Assembly (NCBI RefSeq): GCF_902506415.1
Contig: NZ_LR733275.1
Coordinates: forward strand, 3,687,617 to 3,751,616
DNA: 64,000 bases
Direction: 5' to 3'
DNA from: Massilia sp. 9I
GTDB lineage: Bacteria; Pseudomonadota; Gammaproteobacteria; Burkholderiales; Burkholderiaceae_D
In this document: in pieces, positions 35,334-48,122 of the stretch
Position numbering within the stretch: the first letter of the stretch is position 1
How the letters are laid out: each line of letters opens with the position of its first letter
Translations under genes and position numbers: made by a program
Notes under the pieces: model-generated
Seen by the model: only the letters and a program-made list of their open reading frames with translations
Databases searched by the model: none
Told to the model about the DNA's origin: nothing

Positions 35334-36620
35334 ATGATCACTATCACTGCTAATAAAGTTGTACCACAACGCATCCGTCGCCGTCAGGCCTTAGCACTCG
35401 TGCTGCTGGTCGTAACTGGTGTCATCAACTATCTTGATCGGGCCACTCTTGCGGTCGCCAACGAGTTCATTCGCGCCGACCTTGATCTTTCGCTCAGCCA
35501 AATGGGGGTGTTGCTCTCAGCGTTCTCCTGGAGCTACGCGCTATGCCAGCTTCCAGTTGGGGCGCTTGTCGACAAGATCGGTCCACGCTGGCTGCTTGGC
35601 GCGGGTCTGGTGCTGTGGTCGCTGGCGCAAACTGCAGGCGGCCTGGTGTCGAGCTTCGGCTGGTTTGTATTGGCGCGGATCGTGCTCGGTATCGGTGAGG
35701 CGCCGCAATTCCCGGCGGCGGCACGGGTCGTCAGCAACTGGTTTCCGCTGCGGGCGCGCGGGACGCCCACCGGCATCTATAACTCCGCGTCGCCACTCGG
35801 ATTTGCGCTCGCGCCCTTGTGCTTGTCACCCTTGATTGCCGCAACCAGCTGGCACTGGGCTTTCTTCGTCACGGGCGCGCTGGGCGTCGTCGCGGCCGTA
35901 GTCTGGGTCATGCTGTATCGCGATCCGGTACGGGAGGAATTGTCGGAAGCCGAACGCGCTTACCTGGATGAAGGCCAGAGTCTCGAAGCCGCTCCGAAGG
36001 CGGGATTCGCATCGTGGCGTGCACTTTTCCGCCACCGCGCTACCTGGGGCATGCTGCTTGGCTTCTTTGGCTCGGTCTACCTGAACTGGGTCTTCCTGAC
36101 CTGGCTGCCCGGTTACCTGCGCACCGAGCGCCACATGGACGTGGCCTACGTCGGCATTGCAGCCACGATTCCCTTCGTGTGCGGATTTGCCGGCGCCCTG
36201 GTGGCAGGCTGGGCTTCCGACCGGATCACCCGGCACGCTTCATCTGCCGTGACCGGTCGCCGGACGGCGGTGGTGCTGGCTATGCTGGGCATGGTGGCGT
36301 TCACGATTCCAGCGGCGCTGGTCGAGAGCAATACCGCAGCCATCGCCTGCATCTCGGTCGTCATCTTCCTCGCCAACGCGGCATCGGCCTGTTCGTGGTC
36401 GCTCGCCACTGCGGTGGCGCCGCGCAGCCGCGTTGCCTCACTTGGCGCGATCCAGAACTTTGGCGGGTTTATTGGCGGAGCCTTGGCGCCGATCTTCACC
36501 GGGTACATCGCGCAAAGCTGGTCCTTCGTGCCAGCCTTGCTGACTGGCGCGGGCATCGCTTTCCTTGGGGCGATGTCATATCAGTTCCTGGTTGTTCGCC
36601 CAATCCCTGAGCACGAGTAA
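35334..36620 (+). CDS. MFS transporter (ACS-like)
   Basis: 428 aa, twelve hydrophobic segments. Motifs of the anion:cation symporter family: GVINYLDRATLAVANEFI at helix 1, and the MFS loop DKIGPRWLLGAGL between helices 2 and 3, RIVLGIGEAPQFPAAARVVSNWFP. Family members take up organic acids such as galactarate, hexuronates or phthalate. No catabolic genes adjoin, so the substrate is unknown. Confidence 0.88.
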   Translation: MITITANKVVPQRIRRRQALALVLLVVTGVINYLDRATLAVANEFIRADLDLSLSQMGVLLSAFSWSYALCQLPVGALVDKIGPRWLLGAGLVLWSLAQTAGGLVSSFGWFVLARIVLGIGEAPQFPAAARVVSNWFPLRARGTPTGIYNSASPLGFALAPLCLSPLIAATSWHWAFFVTGALGVVAAVVWVMLYRDPVREELSEAERAYLDEGQSLEAAPKAGFASWRALFRHRATWGMLLGFFGSVYLNWVFLTWLPGYLRTERHMDVAYVGIAATIPFVCGFAGALVAGWASDRITRHASSAVTGRRTAVVLAMLGMVAFTIPAALVESNTAAIACISVVIFLANAASACSWSLATAVAPRSRVASLGAIQNFGGFIGGALAPIFTGYIAQSWSFVPALLTGAGIAFLGAMSYQFLVVRPIPEHE

Positions 36621-36752
36621 GCTCATGCTACACGGAGCGCTAGGCGGTTCCGAATGTTGACGCTTTAGGCACTGTTGGCAAGACTGTGTTCAAACGCAAC
36701 GTGCTCCATACAAGGCTCATCTTTAATAGTGAGTCTCGTTAATGGAGCGAGC

Positions 36753-37380
36753 ATGACTAAAAAGCCGACGGACGGCCGAGACAAAAAGGCTGCGCCAGGA
36801 CCAAGCTTGGAACTCAGCGGACGTGATTGGGTTTCCCGATATCGCGGATCGGAAGATCTTCAAGATCTGCGGCTGCCGTTTCGAGACCACGCGGAAGCGT
36901 TCATTGACGCCTTACGTGCCGCTGGGGCGACGGTGACTATCAACGCGACTTTCCGGCCCCCGAAGCGTGCTTACTTGATGCATTGGTCGTGGAAGATCAA
37001 TAAGAGTCGCATCTCTGCAAAAAATGTACCTGCGATGGATGGGGTACCCATATCGTGGGAACACTGTGATCGGGATGGTGAATACTCGGACGCCGACTCT
37101 GTTGCAGCGGCGCGATATGGTCCGGGGATTTGACATGGTGCGGCTGGGTGTCGCACCCTCACTCCGATCGCGGCACACCGTTGGATGCGGCATCGATATG
37201 AGCATTAACTGGTCTGGAGACCTGCTGATACGCGATGCATACGGCGAACTCATCGATATCGACAGGTTGCCGCGCACAGGCATGAACCGTGAGCTTCATC
37301 GTGTGGGTGCAAGCTACGGCGTCATCAAGTACAACCGCAATGGTCGTGATGACGCACATTGGTCCGACACGGGAGCATAA
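36753..37380 (+). pseudogene. M15-type peptidase gene with a +1 frameshift
   Basis: GGAG precedes the ATG at 36753. Frame 1 runs to 37133: basic N-terminus, then NATFRPPKRAYLMHWSWKINK and a run to DADSVAAAR; the conserved continuation (DMVRGFDMVRLGVAPSLRSRH) appears in the next frame from about 37112 to the stop at 37380, with SRHTVGCGIDMSINW (zinc His and Asp) and DDAHWS (second His). These are the M15 D-Ala-D-Ala carboxypeptidase-like motifs. One extra base around 37105-37114 explains the break. The rejoined protein would be about 208 aa. Confidence 0.75.
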
Positions 37381-37382
37381 CG

Positions 37383-37682
37383 ATGCGAACTACAACCAAA
37401 ACAGTGGTTGCCGCCTTTCTGTTTAGTCTTGGTTCGGTGAGCGCGGCGGAACCCAAGCTTCCCGCCGATGTTGCCAAGTATGTGAAACAGCGTGACGGAT
37501 GTGAGCATTTCCGAGGGGAGTTCCCGGACCCGCCAGACGAAAAGCGCATGCGGGAAGTCGAACGGGAAATCCGAAAGCTCTGCACCGGAACCGACAAGAA
37601 GCTTGCGCAGCTGAAGCGCAAGTATGCAAAGAATCAAGCAGTGCTGAAACGTCTGAGCGAGTATGAGGAAGACATCGAGTAG
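37383..37682 (+). CDS. small secreted protein with conserved Cys pair
   Basis: 99 aa, starting 3 nt after the peptidase gene stop, so co-transcribed. Signal peptide to about residue 22, then DGCEHFRGEFPDPPDEKR, REIRKLCTGTDKKLAQLKRKYAKNQAVLKRLSEYE. The pattern CxHFRGE...RxxxIxKLCxGTDxxLxxLxxxYxxxxxVLxxL is familiar from uncharacterised exported proteins in proteobacteria. Function unknown; the pairing with the peptidase is suggestive of a related envelope role. Confidence 0.6.
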   Translation: MRTTTKTVVAAFLFSLGSVSAAEPKLPADVAKYVKQRDGCEHFRGEFPDPPDEKRMREVEREIRKLCTGTDKKLAQLKRKYAKNQAVLKRLSEYEEDIE

Positions 37683-37708
37683 TTCGTGCTGATAGAGCAT
37701 ACAAATAA

Positions 37709-37733
37709 AAACGGCCTCACGAAGAGGCCGTTT
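37709..37733. terminator. bidirectional intrinsic terminator
   Basis: AAACGGCCTC (37709-37718), loop ACGAA, GAGGCCGTTT (37724-37733): perfect 10-bp stem with A/T flanks on both sides, between convergent genes (secreted protein and gyrB). Confidence 0.88.
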
Positions 37734-37752
37734 GCTTTGAAACGCAGAGCGC

Positions 37753-40377
<2,625 letters not shown>

Positions 40378-40406
40378 CTATCTCGGGCGTGTCGGCTGCT
40401 CGCTGA

Positions 40407-41513
40407 TTAGATCCGCATCGGCATGACGACGTACTTGAAGTCGCCATTCTCGGGAATCGAGATCAGCGCCGACGAATTCGAATCGCCCAGCGCGATGTTC
40501 ACCTGGTCGCACTTGAGATTGTTCAGCACGTCGAGCAGGTAGGTCACGTTGAAGCCGATGTCGATGGTGTCGCCGCCGTAGTCGATCTCGAGTTCTTCGA
40601 CCGCCTCTTCCTGGTCGGCGTTGGTCGAGCTGATCTTCATGACGCCCGGCTCGATGATGCAGCGCACGCCCTTGAACTTATCGCTGGTCATGATGGCGGC
40701 GCGCTGCAGCGAACGCAGCAGCTCGTCGCGGCCGATGGTGAACTCGTTCTTGTAACCCTTCGGGATCACGCGGGTGTAGTCAGGGAACTTGCCCTCAACC
40801 AGCTTCGAGACCAGCTCGATGTCGGCGAAGGTCAGCTTCACCTGCGAGGCGGCGATATCGAGACGCACTTCCTCGTCGCTTTCTTCCAGCAGGCGCTGCA
40901 GTTCGATGATGGTCTTGCGCGGGATGATCACTTCCTGGCGCTCGAAGGACTGCTCGGTCTCCACCTGGCAGAAGGCCAGGCGGTGGCCGTCGGTCGCCAC
41001 GGCGATGATGTTCTGGCCGTCCAGCACCAGCAGCAGGCCGTTCAGGTAATAGCGGATATCCTGCTGGGCCATCGAGAAGTGCACCATGTTGAACAGGTGC
41101 TTCAGCGTCTTCTGCGGCAGGGTGACGGTGGCGTTGTAGCTGTCGGCCACCGACACGGTCGGGAATTCTTCCGCGGCCAGGGTCTGCAGGGCGAAGCGCG
41201 ACTTGCCGCTCTGGACGGCCAGGCGCTTGTTCTGCAGGGTCATGGTGACGTCGCCCGATTCTGGCAGCGCGCGCAGGATGTCCAGCAGCTTGCGCGCCGC
41301 CACCGTGGTGCCGGTCACGTCGTCGCCCGAACCGATGTTCGCGAGCGTGGTGATCTGGACTTCGGTGTCGGTCGAGAGGAACGAGACGCTTTCGCCGTCC
41401 TTGCGAATGAGGATATTGGCCAGAATCGGCATAGTGTGCCGACGCTCGACAATACCGCTCACGATCTGCAGTGGCCGGAGAAGCGTGTCTCGGGTGGTTT
41501 TGACCAGTTGCAT
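40407..41513 (-). CDS. dnaN: DNA polymerase III beta sliding clamp
   Basis: 368 aa, the usual clamp length. Three repeats of the clamp fold; MQLVKTTRDTLLRPLQIVSGIVERRHTMPILANILI at the N-terminus and the C-terminal FKYVVMPMRI are family hallmarks. The ring tethers DNA polymerase III to DNA. It lies 140 bp downstream of dnaA and 152 bp upstream of gyrB. Confidence 0.97.
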   Translation of the reverse strand: MQLVKTTRDTLLRPLQIVSGIVERRHTMPILANILIRKDGESVSFLSTDTEVQITTLANIGSGDDVTGTTVAARKLLDILRALPESGDVTMTLQNKRLAVQSGKSRFALQTLAAEEFPTVSVADSYNATVTLPQKTLKHLFNMVHFSMAQQDIRYYLNGLLLVLDGQNIIAVATDGHRLAFCQVETEQSFERQEVIIPRKTIIELQRLLEESDEEVRLDIAASQVKLTFADIELVSKLVEGKFPDYTRVIPKGYKNEFTIGRDELLRSLQRAAIMTSDKFKGVRCIIEPGVMKISSTNADQEEAVEELEIDYGGDTIDIGFNVTYLLDVLNNLKCDQVNIALGDSNSSALISIPENGDFKYVVMPMRI

Positions 41514-41628
41514 AGATATCCTCAGTTAATAATTATTAATGGTCTTATTGCTCTAACACTATTTTGCCAATTGCCGGGGATTAACACAAACTCCCCCGAA
41601 TATTGGGCCGAATCCCGGTTTTCGTAGG

Positions 41629-41649
41629 GTGGGCGGGTTTCCCGCCCAC
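41629..41649. repeat. GTGGGCGGG palindrome downstream of dnaA
   Basis: GTGGGCGGG, loop TTT, CCCGCCCAC: perfect 9-bp stem, 4 bp after the dnaA stop. A near-identical unit occurs at 51138-51168, in both cases in a TCGTAG(G/C)GTGGGCGGG context, so this is a dispersed REP-like element that may double as a terminator. Confidence 0.65.
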
Positions 41650-41653
41650 GCGG

Positions 41654-43057
41654 TCAGCCTTTCAGCGTCTGCTCCAACACATGCAGCTCATGGTTGCACT
41701 CGGCATTCTTCTGGCGGTCCTGCGCGATCTTGCGCACCGCATGCAGCACGGTGGTGTGATCGCGCCCGCCGAACAGCTCGCCGATCTCCGGCAGGCTCTT
41801 CTGGGTCAGCTCCTTGGCCAGGTACATCGCGATCTGGCGCGGGCGGGCGATGTTCGCCGGGCGGCGCTTGGAATACATGTCCGCCACCTTGATGTTGAAG
41901 AAGTCCGCCACCGTCTTCTGGATGTTCTCCACCGAGATCTGGCGGTTCTGCACCGACAGCAGATCCTTGAGGGCTTCCTTCACCACGTCGATGGTGATGT
42001 CCTTGCCGTGGAAGCGCGAGTAGGCCAGGATCTTGCGCAGCGCGCCTTCCAGCTCGCGCACGTTCGAGCGCAAATGTTTCGCTACGAAGAAGGCCACGTC
42101 GTCCGACAGGGTCACGCTTTCCGACTGCGCCTTCTTGAGCAGGATCGCCACGCGCATTTCCAGCTCCGGCGGCTCGATCGCCACCGTCAGGCCGGAGTCG
42201 AAGCGCGAGATCAGGCGGTCGTCCATACCGGTGATCTCCTTCGGATAGGTATCCGAAGTGATGATGATCTGCTTCTTGGCCGCGATCAGCGCCTCGAACG
42301 CATAGAAGAACTCTTCCTGCGTGCGGCTCTTGCCGCCGAAGAACTGGATATCGTCGATCAGCAGCATGTCGAGCGAATGGTAGTAATGCTTGAAGTCGTC
42401 GAAGCCCTTGCGCTGGTAGGCGGTGACGACGTCGCGCACGTACTGCTCGGCGTGGATGTAGCGGATGCGCGCGTTCGGGTTGTCGGCCATGACCTGGTTG
42501 CCGATCGCATGGATCAGGTGGGTCTTACCGAGGCCGACGCCGCCGTAGAAGAACAGCGGGTTGTACGAGACGCCCGGGTTATTGGCAACCTGGATCGCGG
42601 CGGCGCGCGCCAGCTGGTTGGCCTTACCGGTCACGAAGCTGTCGAAAGTCAGGTCCGTGTTGATGCGGCTCTGCTCGCGCTTGGGCGAGTTGGCGATGTT
42701 CACGTTGCCCTGGCTCGGAGACGGTTCGGCAGGGCGGGGCGCATTGAAATCAGGCGCCGCGCCGCCTTCGCCGGCGCCGGCCGTGGCGGGACCCGCCGGC
42801 TTCTTGGCCGGGCTGTTCTTCGGGTCGAGCACGAACTGCACCTCGACCGGGGCTTCCCAGTACTGGCAGGCGAGCTCGGTGATGCGGGTGGCGAACTGCG
42901 TCTTGACCCAGTCGAGCTTGAACCGGTTCGGTGCGGCGATGCGCAGCTTGCCGTCCTCGTAATCGAGGACGACCAGCGATTTGATCCACGCACTGTATTG
43001 CTGCGGCGTCAGCTCGAGTTCCAGTTGCGCGGAACAGGTCTGCCAAAAATTTTCCAT
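41654..43057 (-). CDS. dnaA: chromosomal replication initiator DnaA
   Basis: 467 aa. Domain I at the N-terminus ([25 protein letters not shown]), a Pro/Ala-rich domain II (~100-135), AAA+ domain III with Walker [16 protein letters not shown] and Walker B LLIDDIQF, and domain IV DNA-binding helix-turn-helix with the DnaA signature [22 protein letters not shown]. It binds DnaA boxes and opens oriC. Divergent from rpmH across the origin-like region. Confidence 0.97.
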   Translation of the reverse strand: MENFWQTCSAQLELELTPQQYSAWIKSLVVLDYEDGKLRIAAPNRFKLDWVKTQFATRITELACQYWEAPVEVQFVLDPKNSPAKKPAGPATAGAGEGGAAPDFNAPRPAEPSPSQGNVNIANSPKREQSRINTDLTFDSFVTGKANQLARAAAIQVANNPGVSYNPLFFYGGVGLGKTHLIHAIGNQVMADNPNARIRYIHAEQYVRDVVTAYQRKGFDDFKHYYHSLDMLLIDDIQFFGGKSRTQEEFFYAFEALIAAKKQIIITSDTYPKEITGMDDRLISRFDSGLTVAIEPPELEMRVAILLKKAQSESVTLSDDVAFFVAKHLRSNVRELEGALRKILAYSRFHGKDITIDVVKEALKDLLSVQNRQISVENIQKTVADFFNIKVADMYSKRRPANIARPRQIAMYLAKELTQKSLPEIGELFGGRDHTTVLHAVRKIAQDRQKNAECNHELHVLEQTLKG

Positions 43058-43106
43058 ACTTCGCTAATTGATACGTAACACGCTATTTTACCTGTCTCTG
43101 CCAAAG

Positions 43107-43115
43107 TTATCCACA
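43107..43115 (+). promoter_or_regulatory. DnaA box
   Basis: Exact consensus TTATCCACA between the dnaA start and the palindrome. Confidence 0.8.
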
Positions 43116-43118
43116 GGC

Positions 43119-43233
43119 CACTTCGAAAAACCTGCTGCGCGTTGCACTGGCGGTTTGCGATGCTCGCTGTACTCCTCGTACAGCTGCGCTTCTCAACCAC
43201 CATTGCTGCCGCTCGCGACGGTTTTTCGAAGTG
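43119..43233. repeat. 115-bp concentric palindrome
   Basis: Outer arms CACTTCGAAAAACC (43119-43132) and GGTTTTTCGAAGTG (43220-43233) are perfect 14-bp complements. Inner arms GCTGTAC (43166-43172) and GTACAGC (43178-43184) are also perfect and share nearly the same centre (43175-43176); the sequence between them is partly complementary (GGCGGTTTGCGATGC against GGTGGTTGAGAAGCG on the other strand). The unit could fold as one long hairpin. Confidence 0.75.
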
Positions 43234-43516
43234 TCCCGAGGGTTGGGCCCATAATTTTCAACCGAAACCGCATGACGCAGGCTCATCAGGAAACAACAGC
43301 ATTCTTGACAGCTGGACTGCAAATCGTGTCTAATTCAGGGTTCCCCGTCCGTGCGCCATATCAAGCTGACATCGTCGGCACAAGGTTGTCCGGGCGAAAA
43401 CGAGTATCCCTGTGGCGTGACGCTGGCTTAACCATCTGCGAACTGTCATTGGCGACGAATCCTGACACGACGTCAGACCCGATTTTGCACTTACTTTTGC
43501 TTTAAGCGAGACCACC

Positions 43517-43651
43517 ATGAAACGTACTTACCAACCTTCCGTCGTCCGTCGCAAGCGTACGCACGGCTTCCGCGCACGTATGGCTACCCGTGGTGGCCGT
43601 CAAGTCCTGAACGCCCGCCGCGCCAAGGGCCGCAAGCGCCTGGCTGTCTAA
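43517..43651 (+). CDS. rpmH: 50S ribosomal protein L34
   Basis: 44 aa, the standard L34: [20 protein letters not shown] ... [12 protein letters not shown], strongly basic. First gene of the rightward rpmH-rnpA-yidD-yidC series. Confidence 0.97.
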   Translation: MKRTYQPSVVRRKRTHGFRARMATRGGRQVLNARRAKGRKRLAV

Positions 43652-43684
43652 GTTCCTTAGACCAGCAGATCGACGCGGTCGGCC

Positions 43685-44080
43685 ATGACAGGCGAGGGTT
43701 CGCACGACTTCGCGCGCGTTCGGCGTATCGTTAAAACGGATGAGTTTTCATCCGTTTTTCGTTTGCGGCCGACGCAAAAATCCGCGCATTTCGTGCTCTA
43801 CACCCGACCATCGACCTTGCCGCACGCGCGGCTGGGCGTCGTCGCGGCCAAGCGCTTCGCACCGCGCGCCGTCACCCGCAATACGATCAAGCGCGTCACG
43901 CGCGAAGTATTCCGCACCAACCAGCTCCAGCCGGTCGATTGCATCGTGCGCCTGTCGCGCCCGGTCAACGGCAAGGACGGGCCGGCCACCACGCGCGCCC
44001 TGAAAAAAGAGCTGCGCGCCGAGCTCACGCGCCTGTTCGCTTCGCAGCGACCACGCCGCCCTGCGCCGCCCTCACCATGA
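43685..44080 (+). CDS. rnpA: ribonuclease P protein component
   Basis: 131 aa. Basic RNA-binding protein that assists the catalytic RNA in 5' maturation of tRNAs. RNR motif AVTRNTIKRVTREVFR present; FSSVFRLRPTQKSAHFVLY at the N-terminus. Its stop overlaps the start of yidD (ATGA). Confidence 0.93.
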   Translation: MTGEGSHDFARVRRIVKTDEFSSVFRLRPTQKSAHFVLYTRPSTLPHARLGVVAAKRFAPRAVTRNTIKRVTREVFRTNQLQPVDCIVRLSRPVNGKDGPATTRALKKELRAELTRLFASQRPRRPAPPSP

Positions 44081-44343
44081 AGACGCTGCTGGTCTGGTTC
44101 CTTCGCGGCTACCAGCTGCTGCTGTCCCCGCTCCTCGGGCAGAAATGCCGTTTCTACCCGACCTGCTCCAACTATGCGATCGAAGCGCTGCGCGTCCATG
44201 GCGCCGCACGCGGTTCGCTGCTGGCTGCGCGCCGTGTGTGCCGCTGCCATCCGTGGAACCCGGGCGGCGTCGACTTCGTCCCGCCGGCCGCGGACCAGCA
44301 CAAGCAACCTCCACCAGCCGCTCGCGGTTGTAACCACTCCTGA
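44077..44343 (+). CDS. yidD: membrane protein insertion efficiency factor YidD
   Basis: 88 aa. Family signature CRFYPTCSNYAIEAL and CRCHPWNPGGVDFVP; N-terminal amphipathic helix LLVWFLRGYQLLLSPLLG. Assists YidC-dependent insertion. Overlaps rnpA by 4 nt and ends 10 nt before yidC. Confidence 0.95.
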   Translation: MKTLLVWFLRGYQLLLSPLLGQKCRFYPTCSNYAIEALRVHGAARGSLLAARRVCRCHPWNPGGVDFVPPAADQHKQPPPAARGCNHS

Positions 44344-44353
44344 CTAGACTCCA

Positions 44354-46027
44354 ATGGAACTCAATAAACGTACCGTCCTGTGGATCGTGTTCGCCATTTC
44401 CCTGATTGTTCTCTGGAACAACTGGATGGTGGCCAACGGTAAGCAGTCACTGTTCTCGCCGGCGCCGCCGGCCGCCCAGGTGGCGCAGCAGCAACCGAAG
44501 CCGAACGACGTGCCGGCCGCCGCGCAAGCGGGCGCCGCCGCCGTGCCGGGCGCTCCGGTTGTCCCGGGCGCCGCGCCAGCCGCAGCCGCGCCGGTCAGCC
44601 AGCGCGTCACCGTCACCACCGACGTGGTGAAGGCCGACATCGACACCCTCGGCGGCGTCATCAAGCGCCTCGAACTGCTGAAGTTCGCGGACCACTTCGA
44701 CAAGACCAAGAACCAGGTGCTGTTCAACGTCGGCGGTCCGAACACCTATCTCGGCCAGACCGGCCTGATCGGCTCGACCCCGGCCGGCGTCCTGCCGAAC
44801 CACCAGACCCCGTTCACGGTCCGCGGCGGCGCGCCGACCCGTGACGCCAACGGCAACGTGCAACTGGTGCTGGACGCGGAGCAGGGCGGCGTGCGCCTGA
44901 CCAAGACCTTCACCTTCCGTAAGGGCGACTACACCATTGGCGTGCGCCATGACGTGACCAACCTGTCGCAGGCGCCGGTCCAGCCATCGCTCTACCTGCA
45001 GCTGCAGCACGACGGCAACAAGCCGGCCAACGACTCGTGGTTCATGTCGAGCTACACCGGCCCGACCCTGTACACCGCGGAAGACAAGTACCAGAAGCTG
45101 ACCTTCGAGGAAATCGAGAAGGGCAAGGCGACCCACTCGACCAAGGCCAACAACGGCTGGGTCGCGATCTCGCAGCACTTCTTCGTCTCGGCCTTCATCC
45201 CGGCCGACAAGGCGCAGCGCGACATCTTCACCAAGAAGATCGCCACCAACCTGTACGCGATCGGCACCGTGCAGCCGCTGGGCAGCGTGGCGCCGGGCGC
45301 CACCGTCTCGACCGAGTCGCGCCTGTATTCGGGCCCGCAGGACGAAAAGACCCTGGAAACCATCACGCCGGGCCTGGAGCTGGTGAAGGACTACGGCATG
45401 CTGACCATCATCGCCAAGCCGATCTTCTTCGTGATGGACCACCTGCACGCGCTGCTGGGTAACTGGGGCTGGACCATCGTCGCCCTGACCGTCCTGATCA
45501 AGCTGGCCTTCTTCCCGCTGTCGGCGGCCGGCTACCGCAGCATGGCCAAGATGCGCGTGGTGACGCCGAAGATGCAGGCGATCCGCGAGCGCTACAAGAA
45601 CGACCCGCAGAAGATGCAGCAGGCCACCATGGAGCTGTACAAGACCGAGAAGATCAACCCGCTGGGCGGCTGCCTGCCGATCCTGGTGCAGATGCCGGTG
45701 TTCTTCGCCCTGTACTGGGTGCTGCAGTCGTCGGTCGAGATGCGCGGCGCGCCGTGGATCCTGTGGATCACCGACCTCACCCAGCGCGATCCGTACTTCA
45801 TCCTGCCGATCATCTACGCGATTTCGATGTACATCACCACCAAGCTGAACCCGCAGCCGGCCGATCCGGTGCAGGCGAAGATGATGCTGTTCATGCCGCT
45901 AGCGTTCTCGGTGATCTTCGTGTTCTTCCCGTCGGGACTGGTGCTCTACTGGGTGGTCAACAACATCCTGTCGATCGCCCAGCAGTGGGTCATCACCAAG
46001 AAGTTCGAGACCGGCGCGGCGAAGTAA
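44354..46027 (+). CDS. yidC: membrane protein insertase YidC
   Basis: 557 aa. First transmembrane helix at residues 7-23, a large periplasmic beta-sandwich domain preceded by an Ala/Pro-rich linker, then the conserved five-helix insertase core ([75 protein letters not shown]). Inserts and folds inner-membrane proteins with or without SecYEG. Confidence 0.97.
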   Translation: MELNKRTVLWIVFAISLIVLWNNWMVANGKQSLFSPAPPAAQVAQQQPKPNDVPAAAQAGAAAVPGAPVVPGAAPAAAAPVSQRVTVTTDVVKADIDTLGGVIKRLELLKFADHFDKTKNQVLFNVGGPNTYLGQTGLIGSTPAGVLPNHQTPFTVRGGAPTRDANGNVQLVLDAEQGGVRLTKTFTFRKGDYTIGVRHDVTNLSQAPVQPSLYLQLQHDGNKPANDSWFMSSYTGPTLYTAEDKYQKLTFEEIEKGKATHSTKANNGWVAISQHFFVSAFIPADKAQRDIFTKKIATNLYAIGTVQPLGSVAPGATVSTESRLYSGPQDEKTLETITPGLELVKDYGMLTIIAKPIFFVMDHLHALLGNWGWTIVALTVLIKLAFFPLSAAGYRSMAKMRVVTPKMQAIRERYKNDPQKMQQATMELYKTEKINPLGGCLPILVQMPVFFALYWVLQSSVEMRGAPWILWITDLTQRDPYFILPIIYAISMYITTKLNPQPADPVQAKMMLFMPLAFSVIFVFFPSGLVLYWVVNNILSIAQQWVITKKFETGAAK

Positions 46028-46047
46028 GTCTCTTCCGGTCTCACCCG

Positions 46048-46074
46048 AAAGCCCGCGTCCGCGCGGGCTTTTTT
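46048..46074 (+). terminator. intrinsic terminator after yidC
   Basis: AAAGCCCGCG, loop TCCG, CGCGGGCTTT followed by more T (46048-46074): strong GC stem with a T-run, 21 bp beyond the yidC stop and just before mnmE. Confidence 0.92.
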
Positions 46075-46094
46075 ACATCCTTTACAATCGCCCC

Positions 46095-47471
46095 ATGAAA
46101 CTCGACACCTCTCCCATCGCCGCCATCGCCACCGCCCCCGGCCGCGGCGGCATCGGCGTCGTGCGCGCCTCCGGTAAGGCGCTCGTCGCGCTGATCGACG
46201 CCCTGTTCCCGGGCGTGAAGCTGGCTCCGCGCCACGCCACCTATATCCCCTTCAAGGCAGCGAACGGCGACGTGATCGACCAGGGCCTGGCCATGTATTT
46301 TCCCGGCCCGCATTCCTATACCGGCGAAGACGTGCTCGAACTGCACGGCCACGGTGGCCCGGTGGTGCTGCAGATGCTGCTCGCCCGCGTGCTCGAAGCG
46401 GGCGGCCCGCTCGGCCTGCGCCTGGCCGAGCCGGGCGAGTTCACCCGCCGCGCCTTCCTGAACGACAAGCTGGACCTGGCCCAGGCCGAAGCGGTGGCCG
46501 ACCTGATCGACGCCTCCACCGAAGCCGCCGCCAGGTCGGCTTCGCAATCGCTGTCGGGCGCGTTCTCGCAGGTGGTGCACCACCTGGTCGACCAGACCAT
46601 CAATCTGCGCATGCTGGTCGAGGCCACCCTCGACTTCCCGGAAGAGGAGATCGACTTCCTCGAGAAGTCGAATGCGCGCGGCCAGCTGGCCGGCATCATC
46701 GAGGCGCTGGAGAACGTGTTCCGCCAGGCGGCGCAAGGCGCGCTGCTGCGCGAAGGCCTGAACGTGGTGCTGGTCGGCCAGCCGAACGTCGGCAAGTCGT
46801 CGCTGCTGAACGCCCTGGCCGGCGCGGACGTCGCGATCGTCACGCCGATCGCCGGCACCACGCGCGACAAGGTCACCGAGACCATCCAGATCGAAGGCAT
46901 CCCGCTCAACATCATCGACACCGCCGGCATCCGCACTGACGAAGGCATCGATGTCGTGGAGCGCATCGGCATCGAACGCACCTGGGGCGAAGTCGGCAAG
47001 GCCGACGTGATCCTGCACCTGCTGGACGCCAACCTGGGCCCGAGCGCGGAGGATGAGAAGATCGTCGCCGCGTTCCCGCAGGGCGTGCCGGTGGTGCGCA
47101 TCTGGAACAAGATCGACCTGTCCGGCCACAAGCCTTCGATGGACGTGTCGCCCGACGCCACCCATTTGTACCTGTCGGCGCACGAGAAGCTCGGCATCGA
47201 CCTGCTGCGCGCCGAGCTGCTGCGCATCGCCGGCTGGCAGCAGACCGGCGAATCGCTCTACCTGGCGCGCGAACGCCACCTGATCGCGCTGCGCGCCGCG
47301 CGCGAGCACCTGGAGCTGGCGCGCCAGCATGCGATGCAGGACGACCAGTCGCTCGACCTGTTCGCCGAGGAGTTGCGCCTGGCGCAGGACCAGCTCTCCA
47401 GCATCACCGGGCAGTTCACGCCGGACGATTTGCTGGGCGTGATCTTCAGCCGCTTCTGCATCGGGAAATAA
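46095..47471 (+). CDS. mnmE: tRNA modification GTPase MnmE
   Basis: 458 aa. N-terminal folate-binding domain ([23 protein letters not shown]), helical domain, inserted G domain with [28 protein letters not shown] and NKID, and the C-terminal FCIGK with its essential Cys. With MnmG it makes the 5-carboxymethylaminomethyl modification of wobble uridine. An intrinsic terminator separates it from yidC. Confidence 0.97.
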   Translation: MKLDTSPIAAIATAPGRGGIGVVRASGKALVALIDALFPGVKLAPRHATYIPFKAANGDVIDQGLAMYFPGPHSYTGEDVLELHGHGGPVVLQMLLARVLEAGGPLGLRLAEPGEFTRRAFLNDKLDLAQAEAVADLIDASTEAAARSASQSLSGAFSQVVHHLVDQTINLRMLVEATLDFPEEEIDFLEKSNARGQLAGIIEALENVFRQAAQGALLREGLNVVLVGQPNVGKSSLLNALAGADVAIVTPIAGTTRDKVTETIQIEGIPLNIIDTAGIRTDEGIDVVERIGIERTWGEVGKADVILHLLDANLGPSAEDEKIVAAFPQGVPVVRIWNKIDLSGHKPSMDVSPDATHLYLSAHEKLGIDLLRAELLRIAGWQQTGESLYLARERHLIALRAAREHLELARQHAMQDDQSLDLFAEELRLAQDQLSSITGQFTPDDLLGVIFSRFCIGK

Positions 47472-47549
47472 CGGGGGAAGAGCGTATCGTCACGGTCCAG
47501 CCTGTAGTGGCGTGCTAGGCTTGCCCTACGGACTGTACTGGAGAACAAC

Positions 47550-48122
47550 ATGACGAAGACACCCGTTTTGAATCGGCGCCGGATGATGGGCGCGGGCCTG
47601 GCGCTTGCCGCCTGCACGCTGCTGTCCTCCTGCGCCAGCCTGGTCGGCCCGCGCAAGGTCGAACTACCCCTGCACAAGCTGCAGGCCGGCCTCGAGCGCC
47701 GCTTCCCCATGAACAACCGCCTGCTGCAGGTGTTCGACATCCGCCTGTCGCGGCCGCAGCTGTCGATCCAGCCGGAAGCCGATCGGGTAGCGTTAGAGCT
47801 GGACGCCTCGGTCTCGCCCCCCTTCGCACGCGACGCCTGGAGCGGCAGCCTGGCCTTTTCCGGCCGCCTCTACGTCGATCCCGGCCGCCCGGCTGTGATG
47901 ATGGCAGAGCCGCGGGTCGACCGCATCGTGGTCGGCGCCAGCCCCGAGACCGAGCGCCAGCTAGCGCGCGTGGCCAGTACCCTGATCGACACCGTGGTGC
48001 GCGACACCCCGGTCTACACCTTCAACCCGGACGACCTGCGCTACGCAGGCGTGCAGTACATCCCGACTCGCATCGAAACCACACGCTCTGGTTTGCTCGT
48101 AACGCTGGAGCCGGCGAAGTAG
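47550..48122 (+). CDS. DUF1439 family lipoprotein
   Basis: 190 aa. Basic N-terminus with RRRMMGAG, hydrophobic stretch, lipobox LLSSCASL (Cys about residue 28). The mature region resembles DUF1439/YceB (KLQAGLERRFPMNNRLLQVFDIRLSRPQL, repeated beta strands), a tubular lipid-binding-like fold. Probably outer-membrane anchored; function unknown. Confidence 0.75.
   Translation: MTKTPVLNRRRMMGAGLALAACTLLSSCASLVGPRKVELPLHKLQAGLERRFPMNNRLLQVFDIRLSRPQLSIQPEADRVALELDASVSPPFARDAWSGSLAFSGRLYVDPGRPAVMMAEPRVDRIVVGASPETERQLARVASTLIDTVVRDTPVYTFNPDDLRYAGVQYIPTRIETTRSGLLVTLEPAK

Larger units (their letters stand above)
43058..43516. other. dnaA-rpmH intergenic region, oriC candidate
   Basis: 459 bp. One perfect DnaA box TTATCCACA (43107-43115) lies 50 bp upstream of dnaA. 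I did not find a second exact box or a clear AT-rich unwinding element, so this may contain only part of oriC or serve mainly dnaA autoregulation. A 115-bp concentric palindrome occupies 43119-43233. The rest (43234-43516) should hold the divergent rpmH promoter. Confidence 0.55.
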
